64,000 nt of DNA. Origin: Pseudescherichia sp032055545. GTDB taxonomy: Bacteria; Pseudomonadota; Gammaproteobacteria; Enterobacterales; Enterobacteriaceae. Made by a program: the position numbers and the translations under genes. Below are positions 17,073-25,334 of the stretch, piece after piece (the stretch's first letter is position 1; every line of letters begins with the position of its first letter). The stretch lies in NCBI GenBank assembly GCA_032055545.1, contig DAMBQR010000017.1, positions 1-64,000 on the forward strand. The letters are read 5' to 3'. The notes under the pieces were generated by a model. It made no database searches. It was not told where the DNA came from and was given only the letters and a program-made list of their open reading frames with translations.

Positions 17073-18059
17073 TCAGAAGATCTTCGAAAACTTATCAATA
17101 TTGCTGGCATCGTAGACGAACGGCTCGGCCATCGCGCCGCTGCCGTCTGCGTCCAGCTTCACTTTGCCGAGCTTGCCCATATTGGCTTCGGTTTTGGTCG
17201 CCGTGCCTTTGACCAGATCGTCAGCCAGGTAGGTCGCGGCGTAGCCCAGATCGATCGGGTTCCAGATTGCAAAGCTTTTGGTTGCGCCAGACTTCACCGC
17301 GCCCGCCATCTCCGACGGCAGGCCCAGACCGGTGACGTACACCTTGCCAATCTTGCCCTGATCCTTCACCGCCTGCGCGGCGGCCACGATCCCCACTGAG
17401 GAAGGGGAGATAATGACCTTCAGATCCGGGTAGGTTTTCAGCAGGGCGACCGCCTCGCGGTAGCTCTTATCGGAGAGATCGTCGCCGTAGGCCACCGTTA
17501 CCAGGTTAATGGAGGGGTACTTCGACAGCACCTTTTTCATCTCTTCAATCCAGATGTTCTGGTTGGTCGAGGTTGGCGTCGCGCTGAGGATCGCCACATC
17601 GCCCTTCTCCACGTTCAGCGCCTTCAGCGCCTCGGCGGCAAGCTTAACGTTGGTTTCACCAATCAGGGCATTGTTTGACGGGTTAAGATGGATCTGGCGG
17701 CCCGCTTTGGCCACGCCGGAGTCCCACGAGACAACTTTGATCCCGCGCTGCATCGCTTTTTTCAGCACCGGCACGACGGCGTCCGGATCGTTCGCCGAGA
17801 TGGCGATCGCATCAACCCCCTGGGCGATCAAACCGTTAAGCACTTCGATCTGCGCCTCTGCGGTGGTGGTGGTCGGGCCGGTATAAATGACTTTTACATC
17901 CCCTAACTCTTTGGCCGCCTCCTGGGCACCGACGTTGGCTGCCTCAAAGAAACCATTGCCGAGGGATTTTGCAACCAGGGCAATTTTCACTTCTGCTAGT
18001 GCGGAACCGGACAACGCCAGAGCGGCAACGGTGAGGATCAAGCTTGTCTTTATTCTCAT
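17073..18059 (-). CDS. Rhamnose ABC importer periplasmic binding protein
   Basis: 328 residues with a signal peptide (MRIKTSLILTVAALALSGSALA, cleavage near residue 22). The fold is the type-I periplasmic sugar-binding protein (Peripla_BP_4), seen in AISANDPDAV, VVSWDSGV and the C-terminal YVTGLGLPSEM. It should capture L-rhamnose and deliver it to the ABC permeases encoded next. It lies between rhaD and the transporter genes, with a REP-like hairpin after it. In Rhizobium the equivalent is RhaS; that symbol would clash with the activator RhaS and is not used. Confidence 0.87.
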   Translation of the reverse strand: MRIKTSLILTVAALALSGSALAEVKIALVAKSLGNGFFEAANVGAQEAAKELGDVKVIYTGPTTTTAEAQIEVLNGLIAQGVDAIAISANDPDAVVPVLKKAMQRGIKVVSWDSGVAKAGRQIHLNPSNNALIGETNVKLAAEALKALNVEKGDVAILSATPTSTNQNIWIEEMKKVLSKYPSINLVTVAYGDDLSDKSYREAVALLKTYPDLKVIISPSSVGIVAAAQAVKDQGKIGKVYVTGLGLPSEMAGAVKSGATKSFAIWNPIDLGYAATYLADDLVKGTATKTEANMGKLGKVKLDADGSGAMAEPFVYDASNIDKFSKIF

Positions 18060-18145
18060 TGCTTTTACTCCACTGATATTGAGTTAGTTGTGTAGGGCTT
18101 GCAGGTGTGGCTTCGCCCCGTCTCATTGAGCGGGGCGCGATGTTC

Positions 18146-18976
18146 TTATTTATAAAGCTCAAGTGCGCTGGCCATCGGCGTCACGCCAAAGCGTTTGCCG
18201 AGGGCAATCAACTCCTCCTGAGTGATGGTCTGCTTCATGCCGCCCATCGAGTAGACCTTCACCAGCACCTCGGCAGACTTCTCGGCGGTGTCGATCAGGC
18301 CAAAAGCTTCGTCCAGGGTGGGGCCGCTGCCGAAGACGCCGTGGAACGGCCACAGCACCAGCGAGTGCCGGGACATCTGCCCTGCGGTAGCCTGGCCGAT
18401 CTCATCGGTGCCCGGGACCATCCATGGCAGAATGCCAACGCCGTCAGGAAACACAACCAGGCATTCGGTACTGCCTTCCCACAGTTTGCGGGTGATCACA
18501 TCCATATCGTTTTCCAACACATAGGTGAGGGCGATCAGGTTAGTAGCGTGACAGTGCATGATCACCCGGTCCTTGCCGTCGGTGGCCTTGATACGCTCGC
18601 AGTGGGAGAGAAAGTGCGCCGGCAGCTCGGAGGTGGGGACCGCTTCGTCGGTCAGCCCCCAGAGAATGTGGTAGCCCGCACCGTCGCTATCAACCTTAAC
18701 GATGCCTAAGTTAGCAACCGGGTCGAGCTGCACGTTACGAAAGAATTTGCCGGAGCCGGTAACGATAAACGGCGTATTGGCCAGCAGCGGCATCGGCTGG
18801 CTCAGAGCGATATAGCGCGGGCTGGCGTGGAACTCGGCCTCAAACGGCGCGATATCCGCATCGTCCAGGCGCAGGGTCAGGTTGCCGCCGTTGCGCTCGT
18901 CCCAGCCCTTCAGCCAGGCGTCAGAGGTGGCTTTGATCATCCCCTGGACGAACCATGAATGAGTAATGGTCTGCAT
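18146..18976 (-). CDS. rhaD: Rhamnulose-1-phosphate aldolase
   Basis: 276 residues, class II zinc aldolase. It splits L-rhamnulose-1-phosphate to dihydroxyacetone phosphate and L-lactaldehyde. Zinc ligands appear in HCHATNL (about 141-147) and in the PFHGVFG segment; NGGNLTLRL is the phosphate-binding loop. It starts 28 nt after rhaA ends and is third in the rha operon. Confidence 0.97.
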   Translation of the reverse strand: MQTITHSWFVQGMIKATSDAWLKGWDERNGGNLTLRLDDADIAPFEAEFHASPRYIALSQPMPLLANTPFIVTGSGKFFRNVQLDPVANLGIVKVDSDGAGYHILWGLTDEAVPTSELPAHFLSHCERIKATDGKDRVIMHCHATNLIALTYVLENDMDVITRKLWEGSTECLVVFPDGVGILPWMVPGTDEIGQATAGQMSRHSLVLWPFHGVFGSGPTLDEAFGLIDTAEKSAEVLVKVYSMGGMKQTITQEELIALGKRFGVTPMASALELYK

Positions 18977-19003
18977 AGTCTCTCTATTCCTTCAAAATGT
19001 TTT

Positions 19004-20263
19004 TTACTTGCGATTGGCCAAAATGTCTTTCTCATAGGCGCGAACGCTGTCCAGCCACTGGCTCCCCGCCGGGGTATCGTGGCGCTGGCAGTACATCTCC
19101 CATACCGCCTGCCACGGCAGCGATTTTTGCTCCTCCAGCAGCGCCAGGCGGGCGGTGTAATCGCCCTCGGCTTCCAGCGTGCGTAGTTGGGCGGTCGGCT
19201 CCAGCAGGGCGCGCAGCAGGGCTTTTTTCATATTGCGGGTGCCGATCACCCACGCGGCGATGCGGTTGATAGAGGCATCAAAGAAGTCGAGACCAATGTG
19301 CACCCGGTCAAAGAGATCGTGGCGGACGATTTCGCTGGCGATCGCCTGGGTTTCGTCATCCAGCAGCACCACATGGTCGCTGTCCCAGCGCACCGGACGG
19401 CTGACGTGTAGCAGCAGGCGCGGGATATAGAGCATGGCGGCGGAGATCTTGTCGGAGATCACCTCCGTCGGATGGAAGTGGCCGGCATCAAGGCAGAGCG
19501 CGGTCTGGCGGCTGGTGGCGTAGCCCATGTAAAACTCATTCGAGCCGACGGTGTAACTCTCCGCACCGATGCCGAACAGCTTGCTCTCGACGGCATCGAT
19601 GTGATGGTCGAGGCTCAGCTTTTCACTCAGGGCCTCATCCAGCGCGGCGAGCAGGCGCTGGCGCGGCGCGAGGCGGTCAACGGTAACGTCCTTCATGCCA
19701 TCCGGCACCCAGATGTTCATCACCGACGGCGTGCCCAGCTGCTCGCCAAAGTACGCCGAGACGCGGCGGCAGGCTTTAACATGGTCGATCCAAAACTGGC
19801 GGATCTCATCGTTGGCGTGGGAGAGGGTAAACCCATCGGCGCTCAGCGGATGCGAGAAGCAGGAGGGGTTAAAGTCCAGGCCCAGCTTCTGCGCTTTTGC
19901 CCACTCCACCCAGTTTTTAAAGTGCTCGGGCCTGATGGCGTTACGCTCTACCGGCGTCTCCGACTCCAGGTAGATGGCATGGAGGTTCAGGCGCTTTGGC
20001 CCTGGGATCAGGCTCAGGGCCTGCTCGAGATCGGCCCGCAGCTCCTGCGCGCTGCGCGCTTTGCCCGGGTAGTTGCCGGTGGCCTGGATGCCGCCGGTCA
20101 GGCCCCCCTGCGGGTTCTCAAACCCGGCAACATCATCGCCCTGCCAGCAGTGCATGGAGACCGGCAGGCGATCGAGCTGGCGCAGCGCCTCCTCAACATC
20201 AACGCCTGATGCGGCAAACCGCTGCTTAGCCAGTTCCCAGGCTTGTTCAATTGGAGTGGTCAT
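19004..20263 (-). CDS. rhaA: L-rhamnose isomerase
   Basis: 419 residues from the ATG at 20263, identical in length to E. coli RhaA; a TTG two codons further upstream is not needed. It interconverts L-rhamnose and L-rhamnulose with Mn2+. The TIM-barrel signatures HCWQGDD, NPSCFSHP and CLDAGHFHPTEVISDK are visible. Its start overlaps the rhaB stop by 4 nt (ATGA). Confidence 0.97.
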   Translation of the reverse strand: MTTPIEQAWELAKQRFAASGVDVEEALRQLDRLPVSMHCWQGDDVAGFENPQGGLTGGIQATGNYPGKARSAQELRADLEQALSLIPGPKRLNLHAIYLESETPVERNAIRPEHFKNWVEWAKAQKLGLDFNPSCFSHPLSADGFTLSHANDEIRQFWIDHVKACRRVSAYFGEQLGTPSVMNIWVPDGMKDVTVDRLAPRQRLLAALDEALSEKLSLDHHIDAVESKLFGIGAESYTVGSNEFYMGYATSRQTALCLDAGHFHPTEVISDKISAAMLYIPRLLLHVSRPVRWDSDHVVLLDDETQAIASEIVRHDLFDRVHIGLDFFDASINRIAAWVIGTRNMKKALLRALLEPTAQLRTLEAEGDYTARLALLEEQKSLPWQAVWEMYCQRHDTPAGSQWLDSVRAYEKDILANRK

Positions 20264-21729
20264 GCGCAAAGCTCCTTTCTCTGTTGTTTGGTTTGAAACT
20301 GCGCAGCGTGGCGGGCAATTTCACTGTCAGGTTGTGGAATAAAGGTGGTCAGATCGTAATTGGCCGTCACGACCTTGCGGAAAGCGTCAATGTTGTTCAG
20401 CTCGTCCAGGGTCATCAGCTGAATACCGATATTGCCCAGCGTCGAGGCTTCAACGGGGCCAGCGACCACGGTGACGCCGCAGGCATCGGCGCAGAGCTGG
20501 TTAAGAAGGCGGTTCTGGCAGCCGCCACCAACGATATGCAGCTGGCTAAACGGCCTGCCGCGCAGCAGCGCCAGCTCGCCGAGCACGTCGGCGTAGAGCA
20601 GGGCGAGGCTATCGAAGATGCAGCGCGCCAGTTCAGCCTGGCTGGCTGGCTCCGGCTGGCCTGACTCGCGGCAGGCGGCCTGGATCTCGGCGCACATGTT
20701 GTCCGGATTAATAAAGCGCTCATCGTTGGGATTGATCAGCATCCGGCACGGCGTAAGCTGCTCGGTGTCGGCTATCAGGGCGGGCAGGTCAGTCACGTTC
20801 TGCTCTCGCAACACGCGCTGCAGCAGCCACAGGCCCATGATATTTTTCAGCACCCGGTAGCGCCCTTCGGCACCGCCCTCGTTGGTGATATTGGCCGCCA
20901 GCGCCGCCTCGTTGGTATAGGGGGTGGTACTCTCAAAGCCCATCAGGGACCAGGTGCCAGAGGAGAGATAGGCGCTGTCCGCGTCGCTCAGCGGCGAGGC
21001 GATCACCGCGCTGGCGGTATCATGGCTGGCGACGGCTACAACGGGGATCTCATTGCCCTGCGGGCTTCGCCAGTGACCGACCACGTTGCCCGGCTGGGTA
21101 GGGCGGCCAAACCAGGCTTTATCAGCCCCGGTCCAGACCAGCAGAACCTCATCCCACTCATCGTTATCGATGTTGACCAGCTGGGTGGTGGTGGCGTTGG
21201 TGTACTCCCAGTTCATCTTGCCCGTCAGGCGAAAGCTAAAGTAGTCCGGGATCAGCAGGGCATGAGCCACCTGCGCCGCCTGCGCTGGCTGTTGATCAAC
21301 AAAGGCGCGCAGCTGGTAGAGGGTGTTAAATGGCAGAAACTGAATGCCGCTGCGTTGGTAGATGGTCTCTCTGCCGAGCTGCGCCTGGGCGCGGGCCATC
21401 ACGCCGTGGGTGCGATCGTCGCGGTATGACACCGGCAGGCCGACACGCTGGCCGTGTCTATCAATCAGCACATAGTCAACGCCCCAGGTATCAATGCCGA
21501 TGCTATCTATTTGGCTGACCTGCTCGCTGACCTTGTTTAGCCCAAGCCGAATCTCATTTTCCAGACTGTCGATATCCCAGGTCGCGAAGCCGGCCACGTT
21601 TTGCAGACCGTTGGCGAAGCGGTGGATTTCCCGCAGCGACAGGGTGCGCTGTTTACTGTCGTAACGCGCCAGCGTGACGCGCCCACTGGATGCGCCGAGA
21701 TCGACCGCGACACAATGGCGAAAGGTCAT
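20260..21729 (-). CDS. rhaB: Rhamnulokinase
   Basis: 489 residues, FGGY carbohydrate kinase. It phosphorylates L-rhamnulose at O1. The ATP-binding start motif AVDLGASSGRV is at residues 8-18, and GIDTWGVDYVLID and the C-terminal phosphate motif HIVGGGCQN are present. First gene of the long leftward operon, expressed from the divergent rhaB/rhaS control region. Confidence 0.97.
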   Translation of the reverse strand: MTFRHCVAVDLGASSGRVTLARYDSKQRTLSLREIHRFANGLQNVAGFATWDIDSLENEIRLGLNKVSEQVSQIDSIGIDTWGVDYVLIDRHGQRVGLPVSYRDDRTHGVMARAQAQLGRETIYQRSGIQFLPFNTLYQLRAFVDQQPAQAAQVAHALLIPDYFSFRLTGKMNWEYTNATTTQLVNIDNDEWDEVLLVWTGADKAWFGRPTQPGNVVGHWRSPQGNEIPVVAVASHDTASAVIASPLSDADSAYLSSGTWSLMGFESTTPYTNEAALAANITNEGGAEGRYRVLKNIMGLWLLQRVLREQNVTDLPALIADTEQLTPCRMLINPNDERFINPDNMCAEIQAACRESGQPEPASQAELARCIFDSLALLYADVLGELALLRGRPFSQLHIVGGGCQNRLLNQLCADACGVTVVAGPVEASTLGNIGIQLMTLDELNNIDAFRKVVTANYDLTTFIPQPDSEIARHAAQFQTKQQRKELCA

Positions 21730-22030
21730 AGTGGAGTCCTTCTGAGAGTCATTGCACTCAGTCTACGAACCCCTTCAGCGGCGCACCTTCTTGCTATGGA
21801 CAGGCAAAATCAGGCGCTGGCAAGAAAGCAAAGATGAACGTGATAGTGTTCACAATTCCCGGCAATCACCCCCTCTCGCAGCGGATGTGACGCCAGCCGC
21901 ATTTCCCGATCTTTCCCAGCGTTTCTTGAAAAAGCGACCGGGTTTGCGCGCTTTGACGTCAAAAATTCAAGGTGGGATTGCCAGCCCTTCATTACTATTT
22001 TTGGCATGTTCTCCATTTCAGGAAGCCATC
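21730..22030. promoter_or_regulatory. rhaB-rhaS divergent control region
   Basis: A 301-bp gene-free stretch. Toward rhaB it carries a CRP-like site at 21839-21854 (CGTGATAGTGTTCACA). Next to it is a RhaS half-site at 21819-21835 (minus strand ATCTTTGCTTTCTTGCC, like the E. coli rhaI half-site). A second half-site sits near 21782-21799, and a -10-like TAGACT is at 21765-21760. Layout and much of the sequence follow the E. coli rhaBAD promoter. Toward rhaS the segment from about 21900 should hold RhaR sites, but they are not clear enough to mark. Confidence 0.8.
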
Positions 22031-22867
22031 ATGACCGTACTACACAGCGTGGATTTTTTTCCGTCAGGTAAAACGCCTGTGGCTATCGAGCCGCGCCTCC
22101 CCCAGTCGGCGTTTCCTGAACATCACCATGATTTCCATGAGATTGTTATCGTTGAGCATGGTACGGGCATTCACGTTTTTAACGGCCAGCCCTACTCCAT
22201 TAGCGGGGGCAGCGTCTGCTTTATCCGCGACCACGATCGCCATCTCTACGAGCATACCGATAATCTCTGTCTGACCAACGTGCTCTACCGCTCGCCGGAG
22301 GCTTTCCAGTTCTTAGCGGGCCTGAACCAGCTGCTGCCTCAGGAGCAGGACGGACACTACCCCTCCCACTGGCGGGTTAACCAGGGGGCGTTACAGCAGG
22401 TACGGCAGATTGTCAGCCAGATGGAGCAGAGTAGCCCGGAGGAGGGAACCGCGGCCCTTGCCAGCCGGGAGATCCTGTTTATGCAGCTGCTGGTGCTGCT
22501 GCGCAAGAGCAGCCTTGAGGAGGGCGGAGTTAATAACGATGCCCGACTGAGCCATATGATGGCGTGGCTGGAGGATCACTTTGCGGATGAGATCTGCTGG
22601 GAGTCCCTTGCTGATCGCTTCTCGCTCTCCTTGCGTACGCTGCACCGCCAGCTGAAGCAGCATACGGGCATGACCCCGCAGCGCTACCTCAACCGTCTGC
22701 GCCTGATTAAAGCCCGTCACCTGCTGCGCCACAGCGATGAGAGCGTTACCGATATCGCGTATCGCTGTGGTTTCGGCGACAGCAACCACTTTTCCACGCT
22801 TTTCCGCCGGGAGTTTAGCTGGTCGCCGCGGGATATCCGCCAGGGGCGGGATACGCCGCTGCAATAG
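22031..22867 (+). CDS. rhaS: AraC-family activator of the rha catabolic operon
   Basis: 278 residues from the ATG at 22031, the same length as E. coli RhaS; the longer open frame back to 21752 runs through the promoter region and is rejected. An N-terminal cupin/arm domain (PEHHHDFHEIVIVEHG) binds L-rhamnose. C-terminal double helix-turn-helix at about 175-275 (SLSLRTLHRQLKQHTGMTPQRYL and DIAYRCGFGDSNHFS). Binds the rhaI half-sites and activates rhaB, and by inference the whole ABC-containing operon. Confidence 0.95.
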   Translation: MTVLHSVDFFPSGKTPVAIEPRLPQSAFPEHHHDFHEIVIVEHGTGIHVFNGQPYSISGGSVCFIRDHDRHLYEHTDNLCLTNVLYRSPEAFQFLAGLNQLLPQEQDGHYPSHWRVNQGALQQVRQIVSQMEQSSPEEGTAALASREILFMQLLVLLRKSSLEEGGVNNDARLSHMMAWLEDHFADEICWESLADRFSLSLRTLHRQLKQHTGMTPQRYLNRLRLIKARHLLRHSDESVTDIAYRCGFGDSNHFSTLFRREFSWSPRDIRQGRDTPLQ

Positions 22868-22947
22868 CCGTAAACGAGAAGGCAGTCACCGTTTTTTCGC
22901 GGGAAAACAGCTAAATATAGAAGGTTGAAGGCTGTTGAGGTGATGCT

Positions 22948-23802
22948 GTGGCAGGCCAGTTGATTCTGCGGAAAGATGATTTTTTTGCCAGGCCTGGGCA
23001 GGCGGTCGCGGTGGCCGATCGCTATCCGCAGAACGTCTTTGCTGAGCACTCCCACGAGTTTAACGAGCTGGTACTGGTCTGGCGCGGCAACGGCCTGCAT
23101 ATTCTTAACGATCGTCCGTACCGCATCACCCGGGGCGATCTCTTCTATATCCGCGCCGAGGACCGTCATGCCTATGCCTCGGTAAACGATCTGGTGCTGC
23201 AAAACATCATCTACTGCCCGGAGCGGCTGACGCTTAACCTTGACTGGGCCGCCCATATTCCAGGCCTGGACGGCAGGGAGCCAATACCTTACTGGCGCAT
23301 GGGTAGCAGCGGCATGGCCCAGGCCCGGCAGGTGATTAGCCAGCTGGAGCACGAGAGCGCAAAAACCGATCCACTCTCCGATCCGCTGGCAGAAACGCTG
23401 TTTGCCCAGCTGGTACTCACCCTGAAGCGCCATCGCTATGCCACTGACAATCTCTCGGCGACCCGCAGCGAAGCGTTGCTTGATAAGCTCATCACTGCCC
23501 TGGCCAACAGCCTCAACCGCGCCTTTTTGCTTGAACAATTTTGCGAGCAAAATCAGTGCAGTGAGCGTACACTACGTCAGCAGTTTCGTACCCAAACCGG
23601 CATGACAATCAACCACTATCTGCGCCAGCTGCGCATCTGCCATGCCCAGTATCTGCTCCAGCATAGCGAGCTGATGATCGGTGAAATTGCGACACGCTGT
23701 GGTTTTGAAGACAGCAACTATTTTTCCGTGGTTTTTACCCGTGAAACCGGTGTGGCTCCTAGTCAATGGCGGCAGCGCAGCAGGGCGCTCACGGGCACAT
23801 AA
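22948..23802 (+). CDS. rhaR: AraC-family activator of rhaSR
   Basis: 284 residues starting at GTG 22948 (MAGQLILRKDDFFA, aligning with the E. coli N terminus); no ATG lies in frame nearby. It has a cupin sensor domain (VFAEHSHEFNELVLVWRGNGLH). The C-terminal AraC domain contains ERTLRQQFRTQTGMTINHYLR and CGFEDSNYFSVVFTRETG. It activates rhaSR in response to L-rhamnose. In E. coli the next gene is the symporter rhaT; here sodA follows directly. Confidence 0.94.
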   Translation: MAGQLILRKDDFFARPGQAVAVADRYPQNVFAEHSHEFNELVLVWRGNGLHILNDRPYRITRGDLFYIRAEDRHAYASVNDLVLQNIIYCPERLTLNLDWAAHIPGLDGREPIPYWRMGSSGMAQARQVISQLEHESAKTDPLSDPLAETLFAQLVLTLKRHRYATDNLSATRSEALLDKLITALANSLNRAFLLEQFCEQNQCSERTLRQQFRTQTGMTINHYLRQLRICHAQYLLQHSELMIGEIATRCGFEDSNYFSVVFTRETGVAPSQWRQRSRALTGT

Positions 23803-23836
23803 CAAAAGATTATAACCATATAAAAACTACGGCATT

Positions 23837-23872
23837 GATAAACATTTTCAATATCACTTAATTAACTATAAT
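23837..23872 (+). promoter_or_regulatory. sodA promoter with a Fur-box-like sequence
   Basis: A 19-bp sequence at 23837-23855 matches the Fur consensus at 14 of 19 positions, and a TATAAT -10 element lies at 23867-23872. Fur repression of sodA is known in E. coli; binding here is inferred from sequence and position. Confidence 0.6.
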
Positions 23873-23931
23873 GAACCAACTGCTTACGCGGCGTTAACAG
23901 TATCGCCGCCCGACAATTAATGGAGATGATT

Positions 23932-24552
23932 ATGAGTTACACACTGCCATCACTGCCGTACGCTTATGATGCACTGGAACCGCACTTCGATAAGCAGACG
24001 ATGGAAATCCATCACACTAAACATCACCAGACCTACGTTAACAACGCTAACGCCGCGCTGGAAAGCCTGCCAGAGCTGGCTAACCTGCCGGTAGAAGAGC
24101 TGATCGCCAAACTGGATCAGGTTCCGGCTGATAAGAAAACCGTACTGCGCAACAACGCAGGCGGCCACGCCAACCACAGCCTGTTCTGGAAAGGCCTGAA
24201 AACCGGTACTACCCTGCAGGGTGAACTGAAATCCGCTATCGAGCGCGACTTCGGCTCCGTTGAGAAATTCAAAGAAGAGTTCGAGAAAGCAGCGGCAACC
24301 CGCTTCGGCTCCGGCTGGGCCTGGCTGGTACTGAAAGGCGACAAGCTGGCCGTTGTCTCTACCGCCAACCAGGATAGCCCGCTGATGGGTGAAGCTGTTT
24401 CTGGCGCATCCGGCTTCCCGATCCTGGGCCTGGACGTGTGGGAGCACGCTTACTACCTGAAATACCAGAACAAACGCCCGGACTACATCAAGGCATTCTG
24501 GGAAGTGGTAAACTGGGACGAAGCTGCTGCCCGTTTCGCTGCTAAAAAATAA
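23932..24552 (+). CDS. sodA: Manganese superoxide dismutase
   Basis: 206 residues from the ATG at 23932; an upstream in-frame ATG at 23920 forms part of the leader (AATTAATGGAGATGATT). It converts superoxide to oxygen and peroxide in the cytoplasm. The metal ligands His27, His82 and the DVWEHAYY motif (Asp168, His172) are in place. Followed immediately by a strong terminator. Lacks kdgT between it and yiiM, unlike E. coli. Confidence 0.98.
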   Translation: MSYTLPSLPYAYDALEPHFDKQTMEIHHTKHHQTYVNNANAALESLPELANLPVEELIAKLDQVPADKKTVLRNNAGGHANHSLFWKGLKTGTTLQGELKSAIERDFGSVEKFKEEFEKAAATRFGSGWAWLVLKGDKLAVVSTANQDSPLMGEAVSGASGFPILGLDVWEHAYYLKYQNKRPDYIKAFWEVVNWDEAAARFAAKK

Positions 24553-24571
24553 GGTTGCATTGCTTCCGATG

Positions 24572-24600
24572 AAAAGCGAGTCTGATGACTCGCTTTTTTT
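24572..24600 (+). terminator. sodA terminator
   Basis: Stem AAAAGCGAGTC / GACTCGCTTTT with a TGAT loop, followed by a T tract. Confidence 0.92.
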
Positions 24601-24621
24601 GTATCGGGATAAGGCGCTGCG

Positions 24622-25302
24622 ATGCACCATCAGGTTAACGTTTTTACAGGCAAAGTAAGGGATTATGAGGGCAGTCGGCCAAGCGCTATTGCCAAGGTGC
24701 AGGTTAATGGCGAACTGACGTTAACCGATCTCGGTCTTGCTGGTGACCAGCAGGCGGAGAAGAAGATCCACGGCGGGCCGGATCGCGCGCTGTGCCACTA
24801 TCCACGCGAGCACTATCGCCACTGGGCAAACGCGTTTCCTGAACAGGCGGATCGCTTTGTTGCCCCGGCGTTTGGCGAGAACCTCTCTACCGAGGGGCTG
24901 ACCGAGCAGAATGTCTACATCGGGGATATCTTTCGCTGGGGGGAGGCGCTGATTCAGGTGACTCAGCCACGCTCGCCCTGCTTCAAAGTTAACTACCATT
25001 TTGCCATCCACGACCTCTCCTCTCTGATGCAGGAGAGCGGCCGCACGGGCTGGCTCTACCGGGTGATTGCCCCGGGTAGCGTCTCCGGCGATGCGCCCCT
25101 TGAGCTGGTTTCCCGCTGTAGCGAGGTGAGCGTCTATGATGCTGCCGCCATCGCCTGGCATCTGCCGTTCGACGACGAGCAGTACCACCGCCTGCTCTCT
25201 GCCGCCGGTCTCTCGGTGAGCTGGGCCAGAACCATGCAGAAACGACGCCTTAGCGGCAAGATCGAGCCTTTTTCTCCCAGACTGTGGGGCAGGAAACCGT
25301 AG
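24622..25302 (+). CDS. yiiM: MOSC-domain protein YiiM (6-hydroxylaminopurine reductase)
   Basis: 226 residues. The MOSC domain (about 35-160) contains DLGLAGDQQAEKKIHGGPDRAL, FGENLSTEGL and the conserved cysteine in QPRSPCFKVN, which should bind molybdenum cofactor. A C-terminal 3-alpha domain follows. The E. coli homologue detoxifies N-hydroxylated bases. Stands alone between sodA and the convergent cpxRA operon. Confidence 0.92.
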   Translation: MHHQVNVFTGKVRDYEGSRPSAIAKVQVNGELTLTDLGLAGDQQAEKKIHGGPDRALCHYPREHYRHWANAFPEQADRFVAPAFGENLSTEGLTEQNVYIGDIFRWGEALIQVTQPRSPCFKVNYHFAIHDLSSLMQESGRTGWLYRVIAPGSVSGDAPLELVSRCSEVSVYDAAAIAWHLPFDDEQYHRLLSAAGLSVSWARTMQKRRLSGKIEPFSPRLWGRKP

Positions 25303-25331
25303 GCCGGGTAAGCGCAGCGCCACCCGGCGTT
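25299..25331. repeat. REP element between yiiM and cpxA
   Basis: GTAGGCCGGGTAAGCGCAGC...CACCCGGC, the standard enterobacterial REP hairpin, placed at two converging gene ends. Confidence 0.88.
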
Positions 25332-25334
25332 AAA

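Noticed and set aside
21752..22030. N-terminal extension of rhaS
   Set aside because: It would translate through the CRP and RhaS sites; the ATG at 22031 gives the exact E. coli length.
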